Source of the DNA: Siphonodentalium dalli
Lineage: Eukaryota > Mollusca > Scaphopoda > Gadilida > Siphonodentaliidae
DNA length: 64,000 nucleotides
Assembly: GCA_032622095.1 (NCBI GenBank)
Contig: CP136063.1
Coordinates: 26,972,987 to 27,036,986, forward strand
Reading direction: 5' to 3'
The notes under the pieces: generated by a model
What the model saw: the letters and a program-made list of their open reading frames with translations, nothing else
Database searches by the model: none
Told to the model about the DNA's origin: nothing
Part shown: positions 1 to 11,226 of the stretch, in pieces
Layout: each line of letters starts with the position of its first letter
How positions within the stretch are numbered: the stretch's first letter is position 1
Position numbers and translations under genes: made by a program

Positions 1-1
1 G

Positions 2-53
2 CCGAGGTGAATATCAACTTCCGGGGGTTGATAATTACTTATGTCAACCTCGG
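2..53. repeat. nested inverted repeat (hairpin/cruciform-forming)
   Basis: Outer arms CCGAGGT (2-8) and ACCTCGG (47-53) enclose inner arms TATCAAC (12-18) and GTTGATA (27-33). Both pairs are perfect. The structure resembles the end of a foldback or DNA transposon, but the other end is not visible in the window, so the class is unknown. Confidence 0.45.
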
Positions 54-559
54 AGCAATGCAATAATTGTATAAACTATATTATCCATCTCGCCGTGTAC
101 TTGAGTATTCACGAATGGAACACAGAAATGAAAATTTTAGTGAATTTTGAGATGCAAACGTCTTGAATATAAGCCAATAACCATTGATAACCACTTCTAC
201 GTTGGTCTCAAATGTTTATAAGTCCATCTTCCATTTTAAGGTAATTTAATTACGTACTATCATGTCTCATTTGAAGCACATTGATGCATGTGCACTGATT
301 GACCCAACCAGCCAACACGGCAACAGGCCAACTGCGACACTGTTTGGTTCAGTGAGAATAAATCAATAATGTTGTATAATTTTGGAAGACTGTTGTCTTT
401 GAATTGGTAAGGTATTATTCTTAAAATCAAGTTTCATGTACTCTGGTACAATACCATAATATGATTTGTCGAGAATCTTAGAAAAAAGTGCAGGCAGGTA
501 CGATGTCACCCTAATAACAATCATAACTAGAGGGGTAAAATTCTGGCCTGCAGAATTTT
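54..559. other. unassigned AT-rich DNA
   Basis: No gene, RNA or clear repeat is recognised. The short open frames on both strands lack start context, known motifs or splice signals that would support a gene. Confidence 0.4.
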
Positions 560-1000
560 GATACTTCCATATAAATTCCCCATCCCCGATCACCATCCAT
601 AATTCAATCCTCCACCCACCGCTATTCAATCCTTACCCATAAACCGCTTCATAACCCTGATATTTCGATAAGAACAACCTTAGTCGTAGCCGATCTATAA
701 TCACAACCCTTTCCATAGACATATCTACAGCACTTAACTCTAACCCAATAAAATACCCTGAACATATTCATTACCCTCCCGCAAACCATATCCATAGCTA
801 TACATTGACCTTACCATAACCCTTTCGATAAGCATAGTCATACATACACAAGTACCCAAAACCAAATCCTTTGTAAAACTGACACCGTCACAATTTTGAC
901 ATTCACAATATCCACAACTGTAACCCAATTTATAAACCACATCATGTCCATAACATTAACATTAAACATAACACTGATCTACACATATCTATAATCATAT
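560..1000. other. G-poor, A/C-rich strand-asymmetric stretch
   Basis: The plus strand is strikingly depleted of G. It is rich in CATAACCC- and CATA-like words (for example near 647, 814 and 950) without a strict period. It looks like a decayed simple or minisatellite repeat. No coding frame is supported. Confidence 0.45.
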
Positions 1001-1460
1001 ACTTAATGTATTATATAGTCATCAGGGTATGAAATATTAAATATGAGTCGAAGAATTCTGACCGGAAATTATTCTATTGATTAATATTGATTTCATTTCG
1101 AATATCTACTGGTCTAAAAATGTGTGGTTGTTCAGCTAACGAACAATAGTTGTTACTGTTACCAGTGACCAGGTCTGTTCTAAAAATAAATCAATAACTT
1201 GTCCCAATTAATCATCTCATTTCATAATGAAATATTTGAAATAAATTCAATATGAGCTGATAGAAGTCTTTCCGGACAAGGGTCTTTAATTCATATTTAT
1301 CATTTTGTATCCACAAAACTATTTCAAACTTGTTATTTAAAGAGTTAGTCATATTGTTAACCCTTCACATTAAATTTTATAACTGTATACTGTCATCCGG
1401 GAGTATTTTTCTACATGATAAGTGAATGCATGTAACATCTATCAGGCACTTAATCTTGAT
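1001..1460. other. unassigned AT-rich DNA with a possible ~210-bp degenerate duplication
   Basis: The stretch near 1036 (AATATGAG, then GAAG, then CCGGA) is loosely repeated near 1246. Conservation is weak. Nothing coding is recognised. Confidence 0.25.
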
Positions 1461-1539
1461 TAACTCATTGGGCATTCATTTGAAAAGTTAAACAAATTCA
1501 CCGAATTTCCACGTGGATAGTACCGACCACATCCAATTT

Positions 1540-2480
1540 GTTTTATCTCAATTTCTCCATTTTGTTCTTTGCTAGTTTAACTTGAAGTTGCCAAAAGCCT
1601 CGACCAACCGATGCGTGTTCTCCGTTAGACGGATGGCTTTTATACCACAGTCAAACTTTCAGGATGTATCTATTGTATACTGATGCAGATGCTCATACAT
1701 TTCACTCACTCCTTCACTATCCTGCCTGAATTTCGACTTTTGCCATATATCGATGTAGGCTGTGTTCCTATGCATGTAGTATGTATTACGCTATATATCG
1801 TCGCCACGAGTGAATCATTTGCTCTAAAACTTAAGAAATCGCACCAGTGTTGGGCGTTGGTATCCCTTATCACAACCACACGTCAACAAAATTTTATCTC
1901 CATATTTGATTTTTCCAAGTATTTTTAGACTTTTGGTTTTTGTTGGAATTTGCCAATATGTACCCACCTGAACACGAGCTGTCCGTTAGTCAGGTTGCTC
2001 TGTCAGTAGAGGGGTCAAACTTTGGGATATTAACAAAAATATATCAACGTACCTGCTCCTGCATTACCTCGCTCCTTCATTAACCCTTTCGGATTTGGCG
2101 AGAAAAATAGCTTAGTGATACAGCACTTAAATATACGTGTTAACATTATAAAGCCTCGCCACGGGTAAACCTTCTACCTTAGGGCAAATTAAGCAGATAT
2201 CGATAAGTTGCGCTTGGATACTATCTATCATATCCACTATTCAAAAAAATTTAATATCGATGTTTGATTTTTAGACAATTTTCCCCCCTTTGATTTTCGT
2301 TGGAAATTGCAAAAAGTCTGAACTCACCGGAAGCTAGCACGCTGTTTGATAGTTTACTGTTACAGTAGAGCTGTCAAACTTTGGGGGGCTACCTACGGGA
2401 TAATGCAGTACCTGCTCCTACATTAACCTTGCTCATCAATTAGCCCGTTGGATTTGGCGCCAAAAATAATTCATTTTTAT
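1540..2480 (+). repeat. three degenerate tandem copies of a ~358-bp repeat
   Basis: A landmark like GTTGGAATTTGCCAA recurs at about 1583, 1942 and 2299, a period of ~357 bp. Each is followed by a CTCACC..GCT..CTCCGTT block, GTCAAACTTTGGG, then CCTGCTCCTGCATTA and a GGATTTGGCG block. Related copies lie on the far side of the 1398-bp array at 23170-23560 and 23999-24265. Divergence between copies is large, so this is an old family. It has no recognised coding capacity. Confidence 0.7.
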
Positions 2481-2594
2481 TGTCGATGTCGTAGATCGGT
2501 AACGGTTAGGGAAAAAACTTAAAAATGGTATATTCCGGTGCGAATCACTCTTCCCATTCGGAAAATGCAATAAAAATATTATACCGCTGGACTT

Positions 2595-2595
<1 letters not shown>

Positions 2596-2627
<32 letters not shown>
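2596..2627. repeat. 32-nt T homopolymer
   Basis: Uninterrupted T run. On the minus strand it would be a poly(A) tail downstream of the 2628-2776 sequence, possibly a retroposition tail. A slippage or base-calling artefact is equally possible. Confidence 0.9.
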
Positions 2628-2629
<2 letters not shown>

Positions 2630-2660
2630 AAAATCTGCCGTTTACATCCGCCACCCGTCA

Positions 2661-2730
2661 GCCTGGTCTCACCACCCTCGGCCTGGTCTCACAACCCCGA
2701 CCTGGTATCATTACCCAGCATGGTTTCGGC
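2661..2730 (+). repeat. 20-bp minisatellite, about 3.5 copies
   Basis: GCCTGGTCTCACCACCCTCG repeats with substitutions at 2661, 2681 and 2701, with a decayed fourth copy near 2718. It abuts the left edge of the 1398-bp array. Confidence 0.75.
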
Positions 2731-3228
2731 GCCTCCCCGGTTATGCTTCATCCTCTACCATGCTCCTTCATTAGCCAAAATTTTGCCCCCACCCAAACCC
2801 CAAAAATATAAGTCCGTCGCTGTTCAAAACTTTTTTTCGTATCAAGTTGCTAATGATTAACTGCATAGAAGATCTCAAATCTGGATACCTTGCATGCCAT
2901 AGCCAGACACAGGATATGAAATAAATCGAGTTTTGCGAACCATGGGCGACAACTCTGTGGCGAAAGCGCGGACATAAATTGTAATGCATTCACCCAATAG
3001 GGCATAATGAGGTGCACATATGGTCCATATTTGGAGTCTCTGCTGCTCATACTTTTCGAGATACAGCATCCCCATTTTTTCACAAAAGGGGAGATAACTC
3101 TGTAAATCAAGGGCGGACAATATCCTATATAGTCTATTGACCTAGAATTAGTATAGGTCTATATACGTACGAAATTCCAGATCTCTATATATTGTACTTC
3201 CAGAGATATAAGAGTTACAAAATTGCTA

Positions 3229-3256
3229 AGAATAATAATAATAATAATAATAATAT
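3229..3256. repeat. (AAT)n microsatellite inside each 1398-bp unit
   Basis: About nine AAT repeats. The tract has the same length in the full units I compared, which is unusual for a microsatellite and points to very recent copying of whole units. Block 1 ends inside this tract at 22819. Confidence 0.85.
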
Positions 3257-3284
3257 TGGAAAAAAATAATAAATTGAATAACAA

Positions 3285-3314
3285 TATACTTCCATATTAA
3301 AATATGGAAGTATA
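3285..3314. repeat. 30-bp perfect palindrome in each 1398-bp unit
   Basis: Arms TATACTTCCATATT and AATATGGAAGTATA are exact 14-bp complements around a 2-nt AA spacer. The palindrome recurs in every full 1398-bp unit (next at 4683). A related palindrome with different inner arm sequence occurs in the 1723-bp family (26517-26547). It could form a hairpin or cruciform or bind a dimeric protein; function unknown. Confidence 0.9.
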
Positions 3315-6300
3315 ATAAGGGAATCGCGCGAAATTGATTGGTATGTCGATATTATGGTTTATTGACATTTCTGTGTTCAGTTTGAACGTTCTGGTGTGAC
3401 CTCCACCCATGCCTCGAAATTTGGTGACGTGGATAGAAAAGTCGCCATATCTCGGCCAATTTTTGAGATATCTTGCTAATTTTTGCGTCATTGTGTTCGT
3501 ATTTGATGCCCCTATACTATTTACCAGGGTTTTGGTGAGGTATTGTGCCGATATTTTATAATGTAGGCCAATATGTATGTTGTTCTGTTCATACTTTTCG
3601 AATATCTCTCGCCTCTATCGACATAATACGGCAAGTAGGTAATCGTTTAGAAGTACTAGAAATTCCCCATCGAATGACACCAAACACGTGACGATTGGTT
3701 GAAGGAATTTAAATTCATAGTGCATTTTCTGTAAACTTGAAAAAAAAGGAAGTGGCCACAATTTCTACATTTCTCAACCGATTCATAAAATTCACTCATA
3801 ATGACACTCAGTACATCTTATAGATACTTCACAACAATTTTGGTTCAAATCAGCGACCAAAAAAAATTGACAAATTTTGACCCCCTCCCTAGTGCGGACA
3901 AATTTCATTGGATCTTGGTCAAAATTTCACCATTTCATCTTCTCTCTATAGATAAGACGCTCACATAAACCAAATCCAGTTTATATGCGTCGTCTAGGAG
4001 GAGATAGAGTCAAAAGCACTTTCTCCTCAATTGATGTATCAATACAATGTTCGATGGTCTGTAACTTGGACATTTCTCAACCGATTTACAAAATTCTTTC
4101 AGGAGGATCATTAGTACGTCCTATAGATACACGACAGTAAAAATATTTGAAATCATCGCAAAAAAAAAATTGCGAAAATTTTGCCCCCACCCAAACCCCA
4201 AAAATATAAGTCCGTCGCTGTTCAAAACTTTTTTTCGTATCAAGTTGCTAATGATTAACTGCATAGAAGATCTCAAATCTGGATACCTTGCATGCCATAG
4301 CCAGACACAGGATATGAAATAAATCGAGTTTTGCGAACCATGGGCGACAACTCTGTGGCGAAAGCGCGGACATAAATTGTAATGCATTCACCCAATAGGG
4401 CATAATGAGGTGCACATATGGTCCATATTTGGAGTCTCTGCTGCTCATACTTTTCGAGATACAGCATCCCCATTTTTTCACAAAAGGGGAGATAACTCTG
4501 TAAATCAAGGGCGGACAATATCCTATATAGTCTATTGACCTAGAATTAGTATAGGTCTATATACGTACGAAATTCCAGATCTCTATATATTGTACTTCCA
4601 GAGATATAAGAGTTACAAAATTGCTAAGAATAATAATAATAATAATAATAATATTGGAAAAAAATAATAAATTGAATAACAATATACTTCCATATTAAAA
4701 TATGGAAGTATAATAAGGGAATCGCGCGAAATTGATTGGTATGTCGATATTATGGTTTATTGACATTTCTGTGTTCAGTTTGAACGTTCTGGTGTGACCT
4801 CCACCCATGCCTCGAAATTTGGTGACGTGGATAGAAAAGTCGCCATATCTCGGCCAATTTTTGAGATATCTTGCTAATTTTTGCGTCATTGTGTTCGTAT
4901 TTGATGCCCCTATACTATTTACCAGGGTTTTGGTGAGGTATTGTGCCGATATTTTATAATGTAGGCCAATATGTATGTTGTTCTGTTCATACTTTTCGAA
5001 TATCTCTCGCCTCTATCGACATAATACGGCAAGTAGGTAATCGTTTAGAAGTACTAGAAATTCCCCATCGAATGACACCAAACACGTGACGATTGGTTGA
5101 AGGAATTTAAATTCATAGTGCATTTTCTGTAAACTTGAAAAAAAAGGAAGTGGCCACAATTTCTACATTTCTCAACCGATTCATAAAATTCACTCATAAT
5201 GACACTCAGTACATCTTATAGATACTTCACAACAATTTTGGTTCAAATCAGCGACCAAAAAAAATTGACAAATTTTGACCCCCTCCCTAGTGCGGACAAA
5301 TTTCATTGGATCTTGGTCAAAATTTCACCATTTCATCTTCTCTCTATAGATAAGACGCTCACATAAACCAAATCCAGTTTATATGCGTCGTCTAGGAGGA
5401 GATAGAGTCAAAAGCACTTTCTCCTCAATTGATGTATCAATACAATGTTCGATGGTCTGTAACTTGGACATTTCTCAACCGATTTACAAAATTCTTTCAG
5501 GAGGATCATTAGTACGTCCTATAGATACACGACAGTAAAAATATTTGAAATCATCGCAAAAAAAAAATTGCGAAAATTTTGCCCCCACCCAAACCCCAAA
5601 AATATAAGTCCGTCGCTGTTCAAAACTTTTTTTCGTATCAAGTTGCTAATGATTAACTGCATAGAAGATCTCAAATCTGGATACCTTGCATGCCATAGCC
5701 AGACACAGGATATGAAATAAATCGAGTTTTGCGAACCATGGGCGACAACTCTGTGGCGAAAGCGCGGACATAAATTGTAATGCATTCACCCAATAGGGCA
5801 TAATGAGGTGCACATATGGTCCATATTTGGAGTCTCTGCTGCTCATACTTTTCGAGATACAGCATCCCCATTTTTTCACAAAAGGGGAGATAACTCTGTA
5901 AATCAAGGGCGGACAATATCCTATATAGTCTATTGACCTAGAATTAGTATAGGTCTATATACGTACGAAATTCCAGATCTCTATATATTGTACTTCCAGA
6001 GATATAAGAGTTACAAAATTGCTAAGAATAATAATAATAATAATAATAATATTGGAAAAAAATAATAAATTGAATAACAATATACTTCCATATTAAAATA
6101 TGGAAGTATAATAAGGGAATCGCGCGAAATTGATTGGTATGTCGATATTATGGTTTATTGACATTTCTGTGTTCAGTTTGAACGTTCTGGTGTGACCTCC
6201 ACCCATGCCTCGAAATTTGGTGACGTGGATAGAAAAGTCGCCATATCTCGGCCAATTTTTGAGATATCTTGCTAATTTTTGCGTCATTGTGTTCGTATTT

Positions 6301-9300
6301 GATGCCCCTATACTATTTACCAGGGTTTTGGTGAGGTATTGTGCCGATATTTTATAATGTAGGCCAATATGTATGTTGTTCTGTTCATACTTTTCGAATA
6401 TCTCTCGCCTCTATCGACATAATACGGCAAGTAGGTAATCGTTTAGAAGTACTAGAAATTCCCCATCGAATGACACCAAACACGTGACGATTGGTTGAAG
6501 GAATTTAAATTCATAGTGCATTTTCTGTAAACTTGAAAAAAAAGGAAGTGGCCACAATTTCTACATTTCTCAACCGATTCATAAAATTCACTCATAATGA
6601 CACTCAGTACATCTTATAGATACTTCACAACAATTTTGGTTCAAATCAGCGACCAAAAAAAATTGACAAATTTTGACCCCCTCCCTAGTGCGGACAAATT
6701 TCATTGGATCTTGGTCAAAATTTCACCATTTCATCTTCTCTCTATAGATAAGACGCTCACATAAACCAAATCCAGTTTATATGCGTCGTCTAGGAGGAGA
6801 TAGAGTCAAAAGCACTTTCTCCTCAATTGATGTATCAATACAATGTTCGATGGTCTGTAACTTGGACATTTCTCAACCGATTTACAAAATTCTTTCAGGA
6901 GGATCATTAGTACGTCCTATAGATACACGACAGTAAAAATATTTGAAATCATCGCAAAAAAAAAATTGCGAAAATTTTGCCCCCACCCAAACCCCAAAAA
7001 TATAAGTCCGTCGCTGTTCAAAACTTTTTTTCGTATCAAGTTGCTAATGATTAACTGCATAGAAGATCTCAAATCTGGATACCTTGCATGCCATAGCCAG
7101 ACACAGGATATGAAATAAATCGAGTTTTGCGAACCATGGGCGACAACTCTGTGGCGAAAGCGCGGACATAAATTGTAATGCATTCACCCAATAGGGCATA
7201 ATGAGGTGCACATATGGTCCATATTTGGAGTCTCTGCTGCTCATACTTTTCGAGATACAGCATCCCCATTTTTTCACAAAAGGGGAGATAACTCTGTAAA
7301 TCAAGGGCGGACAATATCCTATATAGTCTATTGACCTAGAATTAGTATAGGTCTATATACGTACGAAATTCCAGATCTCTATATATTGTACTTCCAGAGA
7401 TATAAGAGTTACAAAATTGCTAAGAATAATAATAATAATAATAATAATATTGGAAAAAAATAATAAATTGAATAACAATATACTTCCATATTAAAATATG
7501 GAAGTATAATAAGGGAATCGCGCGAAATTGATTGGTATGTCGATATTATGGTTTATTGACATTTCTGTGTTCAGTTTGAACGTTCTGGTGTGACCTCCAC
7601 CCATGCCTCGAAATTTGGTGACGTGGATAGAAAAGTCGCCATATCTCGGCCAATTTTTGAGATATCTTGCTAATTTTTGCGTCATTGTGTTCGTATTTGA
7701 TGCCCCTATACTATTTACCAGGGTTTTGGTGAGGTATTGTGCCGATATTTTATAATGTAGGCCAATATGTATGTTGTTCTGTTCATACTTTTCGAATATC
7801 TCTCGCCTCTATCGACATAATACGGCAAGTAGGTAATCGTTTAGAAGTACTAGAAATTCCCCATCGAATGACACCAAACACGTGACGATTGGTTGAAGGA
7901 ATTTAAATTCATAGTGCATTTTCTGTAAACTTGAAAAAAAAGGAAGTGGCCACAATTTCTACATTTCTCAACCGATTCATAAAATTCACTCATAATGACA
8001 CTCAGTACATCTTATAGATACTTCACAACAATTTTGGTTCAAATCAGCGACCAAAAAAAATTGACAAATTTTGACCCCCTCCCTAGTGCGGACAAATTTC
8101 ATTGGATCTTGGTCAAAATTTCACCATTTCATCTTCTCTCTATAGATAAGACGCTCACATAAACCAAATCCAGTTTATATGCGTCGTCTAGGAGGAGATA
8201 GAGTCAAAAGCACTTTCTCCTCAATTGATGTATCAATACAATGTTCGATGGTCTGTAACTTGGACATTTCTCAACCGATTTACAAAATTCTTTCAGGAGG
8301 ATCATTAGTACGTCCTATAGATACACGACAGTAAAAATATTTGAAATCATCGCAAAAAAAAAATTGCGAAAATTTTGCCCCCACCCAAACCCCAAAAATA
8401 TAAGTCCGTCGCTGTTCAAAACTTTTTTTCGTATCAAGTTGCTAATGATTAACTGCATAGAAGATCTCAAATCTGGATACCTTGCATGCCATAGCCAGAC
8501 ACAGGATATGAAATAAATCGAGTTTTGCGAACCATGGGCGACAACTCTGTGGCGAAAGCGCGGACATAAATTGTAATGCATTCACCCAATAGGGCATAAT
8601 GAGGTGCACATATGGTCCATATTTGGAGTCTCTGCTGCTCATACTTTTCGAGATACAGCATCCCCATTTTTTCACAAAAGGGGAGATAACTCTGTAAATC
8701 AAGGGCGGACAATATCCTATATAGTCTATTGACCTAGAATTAGTATAGGTCTATATACGTACGAAATTCCAGATCTCTATATATTGTACTTCCAGAGATA
8801 TAAGAGTTACAAAATTGCTAAGAATAATAATAATAATAATAATAATATTGGAAAAAAATAATAAATTGAATAACAATATACTTCCATATTAAAATATGGA
8901 AGTATAATAAGGGAATCGCGCGAAATTGATTGGTATGTCGATATTATGGTTTATTGACATTTCTGTGTTCAGTTTGAACGTTCTGGTGTGACCTCCACCC
9001 ATGCCTCGAAATTTGGTGACGTGGATAGAAAAGTCGCCATATCTCGGCCAATTTTTGAGATATCTTGCTAATTTTTGCGTCATTGTGTTCGTATTTGATG
9101 CCCCTATACTATTTACCAGGGTTTTGGTGAGGTATTGTGCCGATATTTTATAATGTAGGCCAATATGTATGTTGTTCTGTTCATACTTTTCGAATATCTC
9201 TCGCCTCTATCGACATAATACGGCAAGTAGGTAATCGTTTAGAAGTACTAGAAATTCCCCATCGAATGACACCAAACACGTGACGATTGGTTGAAGGAAT

Positions 9301-11146
9301 TTAAATTCATAGTGCATTTTCTGTAAACTTGAAAAAAAAGGAAGTGGCCACAATTTCTACATTTCTCAACCGATTCATAAAATTCACTCATAATGACACT
9401 CAGTACATCTTATAGATACTTCACAACAATTTTGGTTCAAATCAGCGACCAAAAAAAATTGACAAATTTTGACCCCCTCCCTAGTGCGGACAAATTTCAT
9501 TGGATCTTGGTCAAAATTTCACCATTTCATCTTCTCTCTATAGATAAGACGCTCACATAAACCAAATCCAGTTTATATGCGTCGTCTAGGAGGAGATAGA
9601 GTCAAAAGCACTTTCTCCTCAATTGATGTATCAATACAATGTTCGATGGTCTGTAACTTGGACATTTCTCAACCGATTTACAAAATTCTTTCAGGAGGAT
9701 CATTAGTACGTCCTATAGATACACGACAGTAAAAATATTTGAAATCATCGCAAAAAAAAAATTGCGAAAATTTTGCCCCCACCCAAACCCCAAAAATATA
9801 AGTCCGTCGCTGTTCAAAACTTTTTTTCGTATCAAGTTGCTAATGATTAACTGCATAGAAGATCTCAAATCTGGATACCTTGCATGCCATAGCCAGACAC
9901 AGGATATGAAATAAATCGAGTTTTGCGAACCATGGGCGACAACTCTGTGGCGAAAGCGCGGACATAAATTGTAATGCATTCACCCAATAGGGCATAATGA
10001 GGTGCACATATGGTCCATATTTGGAGTCTCTGCTGCTCATACTTTTCGAGATACAGCATCCCCATTTTTTCACAAAAGGGGAGATAACTCTGTAAATCAA
10101 GGGCGGACAATATCCTATATAGTCTATTGACCTAGAATTAGTATAGGTCTATATACGTACGAAATTCCAGATCTCTATATATTGTACTTCCAGAGATATA
10201 AGAGTTACAAAATTGCTAAGAATAATAATAATAATAATAATAATATTGGAAAAAAATAATAAATTGAATAACAATATACTTCCATATTAAAATATGGAAG
10301 TATAATAAGGGAATCGCGCGAAATTGATTGGTATGTCGATATTATGGTTTATTGACATTTCTGTGTTCAGTTTGAACGTTCTGGTGTGACCTCCACCCAT
10401 GCCTCGAAATTTGGTGACGTGGATAGAAAAGTCGCCATATCTCGGCCAATTTTTGAGATATCTTGCTAATTTTTGCGTCATTGTGTTCGTATTTGATGCC
10501 CCTATACTATTTACCAGGGTTTTGGTGAGGTATTGTGCCGATATTTTATAATGTAGGCCAATATGTATGTTGTTCTGTTCATACTTTTCGAATATCTCTC
10601 GCCTCTATCGACATAATACGGCAAGTAGGTAATCGTTTAGAAGTACTAGAAATTCCCCATCGAATGACACCAAACACGTGACGATTGGTTGAAGGAATTT
10701 AAATTCATAGTGCATTTTCTGTAAACTTGAAAAAAAAGGAAGTGGCCACAATTTCTACATTTCTCAACCGATTCATAAAATTCACTCATAATGACACTCA
10801 GTACATCTTATAGATACTTCACAACAATTTTGGTTCAAATCAGCGACCAAAAAAAATTGACAAATTTTGACCCCCTCCCTAGTGCGGACAAATTTCATTG
10901 GATCTTGGTCAAAATTTCACCATTTCATCTTCTCTCTATAGATAAGACGCTCACATAAACCAAATCCAGTTTATATGCGTCGTCTAGGAGGAGATAGAGT
11001 CAAAAGCACTTTCTCCTCAATTGATGTATCAATACAATGTTCGATGGTCTGTAACTTGGACATTTCTCAACCGATTTACAAAATTCTTTCAGGAGGATCA
11101 TTAGTACGTCCTATAGATACACGACAGTAAAAATATTTGAAATCAT

Positions 11147-11226
11147 ATCGCAAAAAAAAAATTGCGAAAATTTGCCCCCACCCAAACCCCAAAAATATAA
11201 GTCCGTCGCTGTTCAAAACTTTTTTC
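11147..11226. repeat. variant segment of the 1398-bp unit with compensating indels
   Basis: Relative to neighbours this copy has an extra AT dinucleotide before the A run (near 11147), one T fewer before CCCCCACCC, and one T fewer in the following T run. The net length change is zero, so the spacing to neighbours remains 1398 bp. Confidence 0.85.

Noticed and set aside
2525-2860. Plus-strand frame with a poly-Phe stretch
   Set aside because: The poly-Phe is a translation of the T homopolymer, and the frame crosses the array boundary.
2850-3120. Minus-strand frames of 64-88 codons repeated in every 1398-bp unit as protein-coding genes
   Set aside because: They overlap in several frames, include cysteine/tyrosine-rich accidental translations, and have no start context, domain or splice signal. 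Repetition merely reflects the DNA repeat. Kept only as a low-interest finding.
3841-3860. B-box-like GGTTCAAATC in the 1398-bp unit as a Pol III promoter
   Set aside because: No A box at suitable distance and no tRNA or 5S folding; likely chance.
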